The notes: a model not told the origin generated them from the letters alone. 64,000 nt of DNA from Manihot esculenta (GCF_001659605.2 NC_035170.2:5890001-5954000); one strand, 5' to 3'. Shown: positions 13,091 through 25,849, counted from the first letter of the stretch. Numbers and translations are program-made.

Positions 13091-16000
13091 CTTTAAAGAA
13101 CTTGAGTTTGAAGAATTTGAAGTTTTTCTTTTTAAGGCTTCAAATGTTGAAGAACCTCCTTTTGAAAAAGAAGTTGACGATAATGAGTATATGCAGCTTA
13201 AGAATCTCTCCTAGGAAACAAAAACATCAAGCCGTTAAGACTTCAAAGATAATAGAAGAGAAAATTAAGCCACGGATATGAGAATTGAAATTGAAAAAAA
13301 ATTTCGAATTCACTTGTTCCTTATTAAGTTGGCGTGAGTGCTGCAACGAGCTAAACTCAAGCGAACCCATGGCTAGTAAAAGAACTAGACCCATAGAGCT
13401 AAGCAAAAAGGATGGAGCCAGACATTAGTGGGTGCGCCATTGTAGTTTAATTGACAAAAGGTGCTACCAAGTACCAACTTGAATCTAGTTCAGTTGCACT
13501 TGAGTGGAGAGTATAGGATAAGGATAAAAGGGTATAGATAGAGAAGATGAAGATTATGAAAGCTTCATTATTCCCCTCAAGCTTGAGTAAGGATCTATAC
13601 GATTTATTGAGAACCAAAATAGGAAGAAAACTAAAAAAAGAAGGCAATAGATTTACATATTCTAGGCTATTTTTAGAATCCATATTTGTCATACTTAATT
13701 ACACAAGTGTAGTATTCAACTAAGGAGAAGTATCTCAGCTCTGCCCCTCAAGTTAGAGCGTACATGTTACAAGCTCCAAGCTTGTTATAAATGTTTTCAA
13801 CAAGTGAACCTTTGGGGGATTTAGTAAACGCATATGCTAACTAATCACTTGAGATGACAAAAATAGTTGTAATACACTTTGATGCAATCTTTTGTCTAAT
13901 AAAATGTTAATCGAACTCTATATTTTGTTCTCTCGCAAAAGGCTGGATTTGAGGCAATATAATTGCAGCTTGATTATCACATATTAGCTTTATTTGTCTA
14001 ACTTCTCCATACCTCAACTCTTGATCCAGACAAGTTACCAAAAATAGTGCCCTCATTCTTCTCATTTATATAAAGCACTTTTTGGCCATATTTGATTTTA
14101 GATTTATGTTAAACTCGTTCTTCCTTCCATATCCACTATCTCCTAGATAATTCAAATGGCTGTATATTATGATATCTTTCTTACCTTAGGCTAATTATTG
14201 CTTTTACATGGTTCAGGCTGGGATGGCTGCAAATTTGAGGGAGTTTGTTCTAATCAATAGCGAAGGGAAAGAGGTATGTACAGCTTGGTTGCTCTACAGG
14301 TTTTGAAATTTTATATATTCTCATGTCTGTTCATATCATATTTATCATTTGGATGGACGATTAGGGATTAATTGAAGGGTCCAACTCCAAAAGAAAATTG
14401 AAGTGCTGATCTTATAAATAAATGATTTTAGTAGAGTTCCTTTTTGTCAAATTGGCCCCTACAATCTCTAGTTTTTTGACAAAGTAAATTCGAGCTAGTG
14501 TGTCAGAGTTATAATTTGGTGTAAGTTCACACTCGCAAAAAAACTTATTAATAAACAAGTAGCGGATAATCAAATGCTACAAAATCATGATCTCTCTGGT
14601 ATGTTGTCTAATTAACTTTTGCCCTTCATAATATATATTAATACCCTTATTCTACTATTTAATTTGGCTTAGTTTTGATATGATTATTAAATTCCTAATT
14701 GTGCTTACATTTTTGAAGTTTTAAATATTTCATATTTAGTTTTCTAATCAAATTTGTCCATTTGTGGTTAAATCTAGTTATCTTTGATTAATATAATTAG
14801 AAAAAGCTTTCCTAATATTAATAAATTTATTTTTAACTTAATATTCCAAATTGCAAAGAGTTCCCATCTTCTTTTTCTCATGCTTTTCCTTCTTTTTTTT
14901 CTTTGTTTTTTCTGAAATAGGATAGTTTTTTTCTAACAAAGCGACTAAAATGAGCACTTCCACATGTTATAATAATATTAATTATTATGATATAGTATAT
15001 TATTTAGAGTATTTAATTGTTGATTTTAATCCTATATACTCCTTTCATGCATTATAGTAATTATGAGTCGCTAAAAATTGCTTAACTTGACTGGATTTCT
15101 TAATTTAAATATATATTTTTTTTAAATTCAGCAAATTACTTGTATAGAAATATGGAAACCATTAGTAAAGGTATGTCTATATGTTTTTCTATCCAAATCA
15201 TACAATATTTTAGAATTCTTTAAATTTTCACCAGTTATATAACTTGATTGTTGAAATGGATACAAATGTAAAAGTTTGAGGTTCAAATTTATTAAATTAA
15301 AATTTTGACTAAATTTGGAAATGCATGCTAATATTTGAAATTTTTTTACTTATTCAACTCTTCAAATAACTGTGAATTACATTATTTTTACTTGGTAATA
15401 TATTCTATCACATAAAATTTTGACTTTAAATTTTATGTATCTGTACGAGGTATATGTTCTACTAATACTTGCTTATAGTATAGAATATAGTATGTGAAAT
15501 GATATTATAGATAGTAAATTTTTAATTGGATAGAAAATAACAATTAAATTAATAGATTTATGGAAAAAATTTACATATTTTATATGTTTGTATAAGAAAA
15601 TAGGCTAGATCTAACTCATTCTCAAAAGCTAGCTTAAAAAGGGAGGCATTTACTAAGCTTTTAAAAGGGCTTACCTCTATCTCAAAGCGATAAAAAATAT
15701 TAATACACTCCTCTCAGTCACACTTAGAACTGAATATATAAATTCTGAAACAGGGTAGTAAAAACAAAATCTTAATTTTAATAAGAACAAAGTCCTCACC
15801 ATTGAAAAATTTTATGTTGAAAAGAACAGCCGTTACAAAACAAAATTTTTCTTTGTCTTTAAATAACGGGTATAATGGTAACAAGAGGGCCAAACTTACA
15901 AATAACAGCCTTTACATAATGTAACGGGCCTACATTTAAAACCATATCTCAGGTCTAATCTTTGTGATATAGATTTTGAATTTTCTGTTTTGTAGAACTT

Positions 16001-19000
16001 ATCATATGAATATCAATTGCATTATTTTGTGTTGTTTAATTACATATAAAAGTGGTTTGCTTAATTTTAAATTTTAATTATGTTACAACTAATAAATGTT
16101 TTGGCCTCCAAAAGTTCAAACAATAGATTTGTCCATGTGGACAATGAGATTGCAAATATAGTTGGCTTTTGACATCAATATGGTTAGGCATTTATATCAT
16201 GAATATAAAACTGGGTACTTTGGAATTGATGCAGTGAAAATATTCAGTATATTCCAATAGTGATATACAAGCATTCATATAATTGAATATAGATCACCAT
16301 AATTATGCTATGTTGCTAACTGATTGGAAAAGGAATATTACAATATGCATGTTAGATTCGTGATTCATAATTGTAGTAGGACTCTCTTCTCTAATTAGAT
16401 TGGGAGACCTATTTCTCATTAAGTGGAGGATTAAATAAAGAGATTTTATTTATGTGTTATTCCTAAACTGGGTGAGATTCCTAATTAGATTAGGACTAAA
16501 AGATTTAACACTGTAAATAGGAGTATGGTTGATAGATTATTTAGTTTATATCCGTTGTAGTGAGGGGCTTTTGCTGAATTGAGGAGAAGAGCTTTTGTAC
16601 ATCATATGGAGAGTGAATTTTGTTCAGCGTAGTGCAGTCCCATGAGGGGGAACCACGTTAAAATTTTGCATTTTACTTTTATTATTGGTGGTGATTTTCG
16701 CAACAGTACGTAAATATCATAGTTGACTTCCTATAAGAGTAGAGCACATAGAACTTTAGACAATAGAATGAATGGAAGTAAGATGTAAATGAAGAATGAT
16801 AGTATAATCGTGAACTCTAGGTAGAACCTTGTGAAATGTCAATGAAGAATGATAATATAATCATGAACACTAGGTAGATCCTTGTGTATAGACATTCTAG
16901 AATCCAATCTTTGCAAGGTTGAAACTGCATTATGGGTGATACACAAATAGTAAAGGTAGAACATGACCAAAATCACTACCTTGCTAGGTTGTTCCATGTT
17001 GTTATAATGTCATTTTTGTAAACTAAACATTCTTCAGACAACTGGGGGTTGTTAGAGGAACTACTTGTAGCTTGTAAACAACCTGATTCTTTCCATGTTG
17101 ATTAGTGTCAAGTAATATATAAAGAGGCACTTTTTTTGGCAATGAGATTGTGAGAACTGAGAAGGAGCCATACAACTTCCTGCTTAATGATTCCATAATC
17201 TTTTCATTACTCCATGTAAGCAAATGTAAAGAGGTAGATTTATAAATTTTTGTTCCTCAGAATTAGCACTTAAATAATACACAAAGTATACTTGCTATAC
17301 TTTCTTTTTACTCATACATCCACGTTTTGTCACACTGCTTTCAGGTGAAAGGATCAGAAATTTTGACTTATGGTGGAGAACCCCTTGCGTATGCTTTATG
17401 TCCTACTGAAACAGTAATGATCTTTGTTCCCATTAATGATTATATTTTAAGAATTATGTTGCAGAAATGCAATAAATTTTATTCAACATTGTTACTCAAC
17501 TTGTTGAGCTAGAAATTTTTATGGTTGTTAAACGTGTGCCATATGTGTGCCTCAGGTACATCATGGTTTCAAATAATGGCCATTATATTATATATATAGG
17601 CTTTACAAGGCCCCATTATCCATTACCCATTACCCCCTGATTTATAGGCAAATTTTGGATTACATGGGTGACAACCATTACCACAATTGCGCTTGACAGT
17701 AATGGCCTTTATCTCAACAAGTCAAATGCTATAGATTATGTGCATGCACTATTTTCTCCATTTCTTATTTATAAATGTCATGTTTTTATTTGGTATATTT
17801 TATGCTTATTGTATTATTGCATATCTTAGTTCTGCATGTGTCTACCAATATCTACTCATAACGTATCTTGCCAATTTCTCAAAAAGAAAAAAAAAGCATA
17901 ACACCTGCCTATTACATCACATTACGTTATGTTATATTATGTTACGATCATTATAAGTCTGTTTCTATTACATGCACCATTCTTGTTGAATGCGCTAGGC
18001 GAGGCGCCCTTTAATGAGCTGCTCGCCTTAAGGTAGAGAGACACTAGGGGCGCCATCTCTTCAAATCAACTATAAATTATTTATTTATTTTTATTTTGTT
18101 TTAATGAGTTGAAACCATAGCCTCCTTTCTACCAATCCAAAGACTAGGCATAAAAAATCTCCTCTTTCTCATCAGTCCTAACAAAATGTATGTCTATTTT
18201 TCTTTCCCATTCTCCTTCCTCTCTTTGTCTCTTCTTCTCTTTTGCCCTCTAAAGCTGGCACACCACAGATAAGGGTTGTCTCTCTCTCCTTTTTTTAATT
18301 TTTTTTTTTTTTTGGTTATTTCTCTCATGTTCTCTTCTTCTCTCTGCTCCTCTTCTCTCCTCTTCTTCTCTTCTTCCATTCTCTCCCCCCTTTTCCCAAA
18401 ATGGCAGCAGCCCACAATCTCTTTTTCTTTTCCAAATTTCTTTGCAATTTGAGTAATTAACTAATTAATCATTCGTTTAAAAGGGCATTGTTTATTTGTT
18501 GTTTTAATTATAAGACTAGTTGTGAAGGAAACTCAATTTTTTTATTCCTTTTGAGAATAGAGTACAAATACATTTGTATATACAACTAGTCCCATCTATT
18601 TAGGAAGGTAATCCCAATAAATATAGGTTTATTGTATTCCTAATTAGTTGTTACACAACTAGTCCCATCTATTTAGGATGGTAATCCCAATAAATATAGG
18701 TTTATTATATTCCTAATTAGTTGTGTTTCCAATATAAATATAGGTTTATTGTCTTCCTAATTAGTTGTTGTATTCCCGATTAGTTGCATAATTTTAGGCA
18801 TTGACTTTCTTTAACACTTCTTTTAAGTTGGAGTATAAATCTTAATCATACCAAACTTGTTACAAATATAGTCAATCCTAGCTTCATTTAAAGCTTCTAT
18901 AAAGATAATTTCTCAATTGCTCTCCAGTTTTAATGTATCCAATTGAGATGATTTTTTATTGAATTTTTTCACGAACAAAATGATAATCAATATTAATATG

Positions 19001-22000
19001 CTTTATTCGCTCGTGAAATACTGTACGAACAAAATAATAATCAATCATAATATGCTTAGTTTGCTTGTTAAACATTGGATTGGAGGCAATATGGATAATA
19101 GCTTGATTGTCACACCATAACCTAGCAAGTAGAGAAACATTGAGATCAATCTCATTCAGTAACTGAAGTATCCACTTTGCTTCGCAAACTGATTACGTCA
19201 TGGACTTAACTTCTGACTTAGCATAGAATCAAGAAACAACACTATGCTTTTTACTCCTCCAAGATATCAGGTTACTACCAACAAAACACAATATTTTGTA
19301 GTTAATCTTCTGTTAGACTTAGATCCTGTCCAATCTATATGTGAAAGCATTTAACACTTAGATGTCCATTATACAATAAGCCTCATCCTAGAGCTTCCTT
19401 CAATTAGTGCAGAATTTATATGAGAGCTTACAAATGAGCAACAGTTGAGGAAGACATAAATAGACTCACCACACTAACAGAATATGTAATATCATGACGA
19501 GTTACTTTAAGGTGATTCAACTTACCCATCAGCCTTTTTTATTTCCCAGGATCCTTAAACAACTCACTATCTCTGCCGTGAGTTGTAAAGGGCTTATCAT
19601 CAGCAGTCTGTTCAGGGTTCCATACTCAATATTGGCAACTAAACATGAGGGCTGTACTTGTTCCTAGACTTAAACCAACACCTTAAGGCACAATGGAAAT
19701 CTCTATAAACTTAGGTTTATTGTATTCTTAATTAGTTGCATTAATTCGTTGTATTCCTAATTAGTCGCATAATTTTATGGAATGAGTTTTTCTTAACACT
19801 GGTTAAAAGTATGATACTTCTATGTTAAAGTATGTAATTGTTTGTGCATAAATTATATATAAAATTTTGGCTACAGGGCCTAATTCCAAAAGGCCCTTGC
19901 ATCTCACCTAAGTCCATAGGGTGCTCTATCACCTTAGAATCGCCTTGCACCTTAAGAATTATGCCTGCAACCATGATTACTTGGGCTCATGTCTCAACAA
20001 GCACTTGATATAGTGGCTCTAATGTGGTCAATTGCGACCTAATTGACGCACATACCTTTTTCTAAGCACAAGGGACCACAAAAGTGCCCACCGTCATATC
20101 TTGATTGGCGCCATAAATATTTTTTATTTGTTTGAAAGCCAAAAGTAAGAAAAAAAGGATTATGTAGATGTGCAACATTTTCAATTGAAACTACATCTAA
20201 GGGCAAAAAAAAAAAGCTCTCTCTCTTTCAATCCCCTATTTTCACTCACTTCCCCAATCCTCCCTCCTTTCTCCTTTACTTTCCCTCCCCATGTCCTCTG
20301 TTTCTATTTCTTTTCTCTTTCTTCTACTAAATTCTAGATTAAGGAGATAGACATTGACATTCACTTTTGCCTTAAATATGGATTGTAATACTTTTATTCC
20401 CCCTTCCCCACACTATCCTCTTTGCCTTGGCACGTGATATGGATTCTGGTCATTCTACCAGTAATAATTCCATATGATCCTGTATGGAACACAAACTTGT
20501 TAGTTTTAACAACCAGGGGCTTTTTGAATGTAATATTGATTAACTGTTTTATTGTTCTACCAGATTAATTATGTTTCTGCTCATGACAATGAAACGCTGT
20601 TCGACGTTGTGTGCATGAAGGTATGCACTGTATATTCATCCAATATAATAATAATATTCCATTTGACACCTCTGCTGATATCTATAATAGGATAGTCATT
20701 TAGCTTCTAATTCAGCCCTTTTTTGTAGACTCCTATGCAAATATCTGTGGATGAGAGATGCAGATTAAATTATTTGGCAACGAATATGATAGCATTAGCA
20801 CAGGTAAGTCTGCTCCTTTCATTTATTTTACTATTTTGTAGATGGTCCTTTTCTTTTATCACATAACATCCTTGAGCATGTTGTTCAAGATAATTGTTGT
20901 TTATTATCTCCACTGGAACTTATAATCCCATAGATGCACCTTGCCTTTCTTTTCTCTTCCTTTTTTCTGTGCATCATGGGTCCATTCTACGAGATCCCCC
21001 AATTAGTTGCTTTAGGAAATTTTCATGTCCTTGTTGAAATAAGGGTTGTTTTGCCTTCTTATAATATAGAATTTTAAACTGGCAGCCTATAGAACACCAT
21101 TGGATTATCTGGATATAGTTGTTTTGGTGATTGCACTATTTTGATTGGTATAATTTATTTTTTTTTAATGAAATTCTCAAAATTTGAAATTTATGCTGCT
21201 TTATCTCACAATTTTTTAGTAGTACTTATTGTTTAGGAAACAATTACTTTATGGAAAACATATTAGATGGGGAAAAATGGTAATGATTCATAAAAATAAT
21301 AAAAGAAAGAAGCATATGTAATACTTTTATTTCTGTAAAAAATAATATATATAATATGTTATTATAAATAGCAATAATTGAGCTGTTATTTATATTTTCT
21401 ATTATTAAATGTAAGTATGATACTTTGTCATTTATTTAAAATAATGCCCTCAATATATTCATTTATGAAAAAAAAAGTTAATTTATGTATTTTATTTTTG
21501 GGTGAATTATCCTGAAGTCCATATGTACAAATTAATTAATCCCTTTATTTAACATTTATATAAAAAAAGTCCCTATACTTTAATTGTGTCTATTGAAAGG
21601 GACATCCATCTATTTTCTTATGCTTATGCCATTAATATATATTGGAAATACCAAATTATTCTTATCACATATCTGTTTGCCTTCTTAACCTTCTTCTTCC
21701 GATGACTGATCCTGTGAAGGGAGATTCATGTATGATTTGCAATTGGGACCCAACTCCAGCAGAGAACATCAGTAGTCTGGTTGATTAGACTAACGTTTCC
21801 ATTTCCTCATTGTCCATATCACTTCCGTCCTCTTCATCATCTAAACCTTCACTGCAGAATAGTATCATTTAAGGAGCTGCTGATGTAAAGTCGTCTTCTT
21901 TTTAATCCGTCATCTTTTTTTGCACTATGTTGGTAGGAGATGGAGGAAGAAAAATTAATTGTTTTTGAAGTCATAGGAAATCACCCTTCACATGAAAGCT

Positions 22001-25000
22001 GCACAGAAAGAGAAGATTCACTGCTAAAAAAAAGTAACAGTTTTATGGCCATTGAGTAACAGCCAATAATGGCTGTGACCATTATGTGATGGCTGTAATG
22101 GCCTTTACACCTACATTTTTTTAATACCTTGCAATAACAGCCATTATTTTACGTAATGGCCATGTTTTTAAACCATGTTTACTGCAACGCCATTAGTCTT
22201 TATACTGCGTGGCATCAAAGAGCTAAATATATTGTTCACTGGAAACATACTCAGCTTGTCATTGTGTTTGTTGCACAGCAACTTAAAAAGAGCATGCATG
22301 AGCCAGATCTGAGTAAGTTGGGAAGGATGATGATGCAGGAGGACTTATCAATCACATACTGTATGTACTATGATCTAAAAATGGATAATTGCAAATTCAG
22401 CAAAAGCACATGATTTTTGTTTAGAATTTCTTGATCTATGATTGTAGTTGATGATTAGATGAAACTTTGTGTCTGTTAACAGATTAACAAAGAACTAGAC
22501 CTCTGTACTCTTATCCTCTTCCAAGTACAGGCTTTTTACCAAAGTGTCTCATAGTATAAACAATATCTTTGCCAGCTGGCACTAACTACTCTAATGACTT
22601 CCTTCCAATCTATAAGCTTTCCATTCATCATTCTACTTTGGATTATTTTTTGTCTGAATATATTTTTCCCCAAAGTTGATGTTTCCCACACGTCTTGTTT
22701 TACAAAAGCTTCTATACCCTTGTGCACGTTATTTGTAAACTAGTGGTAGGCATAATTTGGTCTTTTCGATATATATTAACGGCATATGCACAATAAAATA
22801 AATAGAGGTCCTTTTTAGTAGACGGGATTAAGTTATAGGGACTTCTTAATGTAATTATCAAAATAGAGGGACTAACTAATTGATTATAACAAAACTAGGG
22901 ACTTCAAGGTAATTCACCCTTTATTACTTTTCACGCATTGTTGTCATTTTTTTCTAATGTGTTGATATATTTTCCATGAAGTAATTGATTTATGAAAAAT
23001 AAACACCATTTCATGTAAAATTATGAGATAAGATGCCAAAACTTATCGAAATCTGATTTTTTGTCAAAGAAAGCAGCACGGAAGCCATCTTAAGAAGTAG
23101 ACCATTTGCTGAACCGTGTTGAATTTTGTAGTACTTGATCAGATTGTGTGCCATTTATAATTTGAACCTTTAGTTACCATGTAAAATCATTTTTTAATGT
23201 GTCGAAAAATGGTGAGATTTGTTTATTTTCTTCGCAACAGATGCCTGCTAGAATAGGGTATATCAGAATTTTTGTTCCTTCCACAATTCAAGACTTGCTT
23301 ATGTCCAGCCCAATAAAAACAGTGAAACCCAAACTTGAATTCTGTGTTGAGCAGTCTTCCAGAACTATTTTTGTATGCATTTACCGGTAGACTTCTAGCT
23401 GCCACTTACTAGTCCCACTCCCAAGTGTCGGCCTCTCCCTTAAACCTTTGGTTTCCCTGGAGGAAAGTGGAATATCAGTAGCAAACTAGTTTCATCCAAA
23501 AAATTTAGCTGTAGCAGTCCATGTGAGTGGTATAGTACTGAGTATTTGGAATCTTGCGATAATCTGACAGTACTGAGTGTATTTTTTCCCCCTTGGTTCA
23601 AGGGAATACCATTTTTTCATGCTGGCGATGAAATGCTACGTTCAAAATCGCTTGATCGTGATTCATACAACTCTGGAGACTGGTTCAACAGGTCTTTTAT
23701 TGTTCTTATTCCAAGTAGTTTTCTAAATTTATTAATTTGAATAGTAACTTTTCCTTTGATGGTAAATTTGAATGGCTATAACAATTGTAAAATACCTGCT
23801 GCTAATACTGCTAAAGGATAATATTTGAGATTAATAATTTCCAATCCTAATGCTTGCTATGGTTTTGGGTCTAGTTCACTGTTACAGGCCTCAGTTTTCT
23901 CAAATATTAATGCTTACTTGTAACTCTCCAGACTAGATTTCTCGTACAATTCTAACAATTGGGGTGTTGGCCTTCCACCAAAAGGGAAAAATGAAGGAAA
24001 CTGGCCATTGTAAGCATTTACTATTTTGTACATTTCTTATATACCTATCTTCTATTTTTCTTTTCCCTCTCCCTCTATGAATTATTTTTGTTCTATATAA
24101 TAGATAGAATAATACCTTTTTATGGTTTGTCATTCTGGACAAGTGATGTAACATGTCAATAAATAACTGGAGCTCTCTGTTGTTTATCATTGTTTGTTTC
24201 CTCAGAATGAAACCCAGATTAGCAGATCCATCCTTCAAGCCTCAAAAATCTCACATCCTTGCTACTGTTGACAATTTTTTAGATGTATTACAAATTCGAT
24301 ATTCTTCTCCACTTTTCCGTTTGACAACAGCTAATGCCATCCAGGTGATCTATCATTCCTTTACATGCTTCAATAGTCACTGTTTGGAGGTGAAAAATTG
24401 TTGCTGACAAACCAAAAACAACTTTAGCTAGATTGCCTTTTCAGGAAGCAGTTAAAAATCTTACCATATGCTGCAAAATATTCCTTCAGTATTCTCTTCC
24501 CTTTAATTGCTCCTTTTTGGAACCTAATAAAGCATAACTGATTTGAACCGCTGACTTGCCCAAGTGTTTGAAACTTGACCATGGTTGTTGGCAAGTATGC
24601 TATTTAATGATTGTATATATCATTTGAGTTTGACAACTAGTCTTAGAAAAAGGTGAACAAAAAGTAGCTTTATGGGCTCCAACCTCCAATTGCATGTACT
24701 GTATCTATATGTTATTAGCTTCCTCTCACTTCTGCTTGTGCTTCATTTTATTGTATCATATTGGCACTATTCTTTTCTCTTTTTCCCCCTTTCTTTTTGG
24801 TGCCTTGTGCTTTTGACTTCCACAATTGCTATTTATGTTCTTGAACTAACAAAATGTCTAACTTTCTGCTAAGGATTAAGGGTTGCTATCTGTAGTTAAA
24901 GTTTCTCCTACAAGGCCTTCTAGTGCCTTCTGGTTTCCTCTACCTTTTCCTTATATTCTATTTGTGTTTGAACATTGAGAAGCATATTGCTAATGGTTGA

Positions 25001-25849
25001 TGTGGAATTCAGGAGCGAGTAAGGTTTCATAATACCGGTCCTTCATGGGTCCCTGGCGTCATAGTTATGAGCATTGAAGACGGTCATGAAGGTTTCCCCG
25101 GGTTATCTCAGCTGGATCCCATGTAGGTTAATATGTTCTGTTTACACTTACGATGTCAATGATTAAAGAGTAGCATTTTAACTTCTTGTTCTTACAGCTA
25201 CTCGTACATCGTGGTTATATTCAACACTTGTCCCAATGAGATATTGTTTGCCTGCCCTCCGTTGCGTGCAAGAGGCTTTCAGCTACATCCTGTTCAGGTA
25301 ATTTTTTCACTCTGGGAATTGGTTTAGGAAGAACACTTCTGAATTTATGATCAGTTGTAAACTTTTAGTTATATAGCTTTAAATGATTTCTAAAACTGGT
25401 TTATAGTTCCTAATTTCTGGATAAGTACATGTCATTCTGGACTTCAATAGAAAAGCAGCATTTTACTCGTATGCTGAACCTGGCCTTACCAATATAATAC
25501 GATGATCGACTATGAAAAGCTTTGTAAATGATTTCGTTAATTATTTAAGAATAAGAGGAAGGGTAAAAAACTTTCATCAATGATTAAGAATGCAGGTTGC
25601 ATTGTGCACTGACAATGAAGTCATACTCCTTGGCTCCACTTCCTACAACACTAACAGGATTTATTCCTCTGTAGCCTTTTATTTTTAGTGGCAAATATCA
25701 ACTTTGCGTTTCATCTTTTCACTGAAACCTTGGTGCAGGTTAAGTCGACTGACAAAGTTGTGAAGAAATCTGCATATGAGCCATTGTCGGGGTGTTTCAC
25801 TGTTCCACCAATGACAACATCTGTGTTTGTTGAGCCTAGGAAAATTTAA
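3276..25849 (+). CDS. PU1: Pullulanase / limit dextrinase, plastid starch debranching enzyme (3' 20 exons; 5' end outside window)
   Basis: The enzyme hydrolyses alpha-1,6 branch points during starch breakdown and granule trimming in plastids. Twenty GT-AG exons join in frame to 601 codons: 3276-3396, 6973-7063, 7148-7241, 7399-7494, 7628-7768, 8042-8092, 8492-8562, 8699-8791, 9499-9589, 10845-10916, 14217-14273, 17345-17413, 20564-20620, 20729-20803, 23603-23691, 23932-24009, 24206-24344, 25013-25122, 25198-25297, 25739-25849 (TAA at 25847). All four GH13 catalytic regions are visible: [18 protein letters not shown] (nucleophile Asp), [10 protein letters not shown] (acid/base Glu) and [25 protein letters not shown] is typical of plant pullulanase. 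Plant homologues are about 960 aa, so roughly 360 N-terminal residues (transit peptide, CBM48) should lie to the left; I find no such exon in 1-3275. The first exon here starts at [15 protein letters not shown]. No frameshift or stop is seen. Exon borders are hand-called. Confidence 0.95.
3397..6972 (-). mobile_element. Intron (3.6 kb) holding a second decayed Ty1/copia element, antisense
   Basis: The recognisable part is about 3974-6110. An integrase piece on the minus strand at 3974-4219 contains [23 protein letters not shown]-pre-integrase trace ([11 protein letters not shown]) lies near 4560-4620 and a protease trace ([12 protein letters not shown]) near 4770-4810. A primer-site-like gctctgataacg at 6061-6072 is followed by an LTR-like start, tgtaagtaag, at 6073. 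Stops and frameshifts are frequent. The far edges are not resolved. The rest of the intron, 6250-6972, holds nothing I can name. Confidence 0.72.
8914..9221 (+). mobile_element. Second TRIM of the same family, in a pullulanase intron
   Basis: The LTRs at 8914-9026 and about 9108-9221 match those of the TRIM at 2406. The internal part begins with tggtatcagagcc and ends with a gagagggtag purine stretch. The target duplication is GACAT (8909-8913) versus AACAT (9222-9226), with one mismatch. More substitutions separate its two LTRs than in the first copy, so this is the older insertion. Confidence 0.92.
9590..10844. other. Pullulanase intron with no recognised element
   Basis: This AT-rich intron sequence has a poly-T run near 10141. 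I see no repeat edge, coding stretch or RNA gene. Confidence 0.5.
10938..11250 (+). mobile_element. Possible solo LTR of a copia-type element
   Basis: The stretch starts TGTTCCTATTTAG, contains a TATA-like cattataaatagg at about 11090, and runs to cttcgttttcttaac, as in many short copia LTRs. The 3' terminus and target duplication could not be fixed, so this is tentative. Confidence 0.4.
11260..12880 (-). mobile_element. Decayed Ty1/copia element (RT and RNase H part), antisense
   Basis: Read on the minus strand, 12300-12500 gives a reverse-transcriptase core, [20 protein letters not shown], where the usual Y-x-D-D active site is degraded to YVEN. It is followed by KNLGKF and by [19 protein letters not shown] near 12260-12300. 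Near 11850-11960 the RNase H part reads [16 protein letters not shown]. Stops interrupt all frames. The low-coordinate end (11260-11500) looks like LTR sequence. Confidence 0.75.
13044..13089. repeat. (AT)n microsatellite
   Basis: About 23 uninterrupted AT units lie in a pullulanase intron. Open frames reading YIYIYI across it are artefacts. Confidence 0.95.
13440..14060 (-). mobile_element. Copia 3'-end remnant (RNase H tail), antisense
   Basis: The minus-strand translation near 13740-13990 reads [13 protein letters not shown] and AREQNIEFD, then [21 protein letters not shown]. This is the ending of copia polyproteins, after which an LTR would follow at lower coordinates. The edges are not defined. 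Confidence 0.65.
14274..16349. other. AT-rich pullulanase intron
   Basis: This is very AT-rich with poly-A/T and TTTAAAT runs. At 15600-15720 there is an LTR-like motif set (aaaagctagcttaaaaaggg ... gggcttacctctatctc) known from dispersed plant repeats, but no second end was found. No coding content is seen. Confidence 0.45.
16350..16705 (+). mobile_element. Candidate solo copia LTR
   Basis: A 356-bp segment begins TGTTAGATTCG and ends TTTTCGCAACA, the usual short inverted ends of copia LTRs. It contains aatagg and gtgcagtcccatgaggg, like an LTR 3' half. The flanks (atgca / gtacg) do not match, so no target duplication supports it. Confidence 0.45.
17414..18523. other. Pullulanase intron, mixed low-complexity sequence
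   Basis: There is a CT-rich tract at 18190-18400, whose minus strand gives spurious Glu/Lys/Arg-rich frames, and a gcgctaggcgaggcgcc stretch near 17991-18008. Short repeats of taatggcc lie near 17560-17710. No gene is seen. Confidence 0.5.
18524..19800 (-). mobile_element. Decayed Ty1/copia element with tandemly duplicated LTR segment, antisense
   Basis: Minus-strand RNase H pieces at 18900-19290 read [31 protein letters not shown] and [16 protein letters not shown], the last being a typical copia tail. LTR-like sequence at the low end (18524-18820) ends in ctttaacact. A related segment at 19700-19796 ends in cttaacac. Inside the low-end LTR the 73-bp unit starting acaactagtcccatc repeats at 18582 and 18655. 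Confidence 0.7.
19801..20563. other. Pullulanase intron, no gene
   Basis: The 19880-20110 stretch contains CGCC/CCTTAG-rich text resembling a dispersed plant repeat. A CT-rich tract follows at 20216-20300. Nothing coding is recognised. Confidence 0.45.
21500..22919. mobile_element. Mutator-like element with long terminal inverted repeats, non-autonomous
   Basis: The ends are inverted copies over roughly 170 bp: the left begins GGGTGAATTATCCTGAAGTC (21500) and the right, read in reverse, begins GGGTGAATTACCTTGAAGTC (22919). Both arms later carry AAGTCCCTATA and TTAATATATAT. The flanking 9-mers TTTATTTTT (21491-21499) and TTTATTACT (22920-22928) match at 7 of 9 positions, the duplication size of Mutator elements. 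The 1.1-kb core has no transposase that I recognise. It lies inside the pullulanase intron 20804-23602. Confidence 0.75.

Noticed and set aside
12969..13281. Frames of about 80 codons with a YIYIYI run
   Set aside because: Created by the (AT)n microsatellite.
18194..18415. 73-codon Glu/Lys/Arg-rich frame
   Set aside because: It is the reverse complement of a CT-rich tract; low complexity, no homology signature.
22156..22413. 85-codon frame inside the Mutator-like element
   Set aside because: No transposase signature and no recognised domain; kept only as part of the element core.
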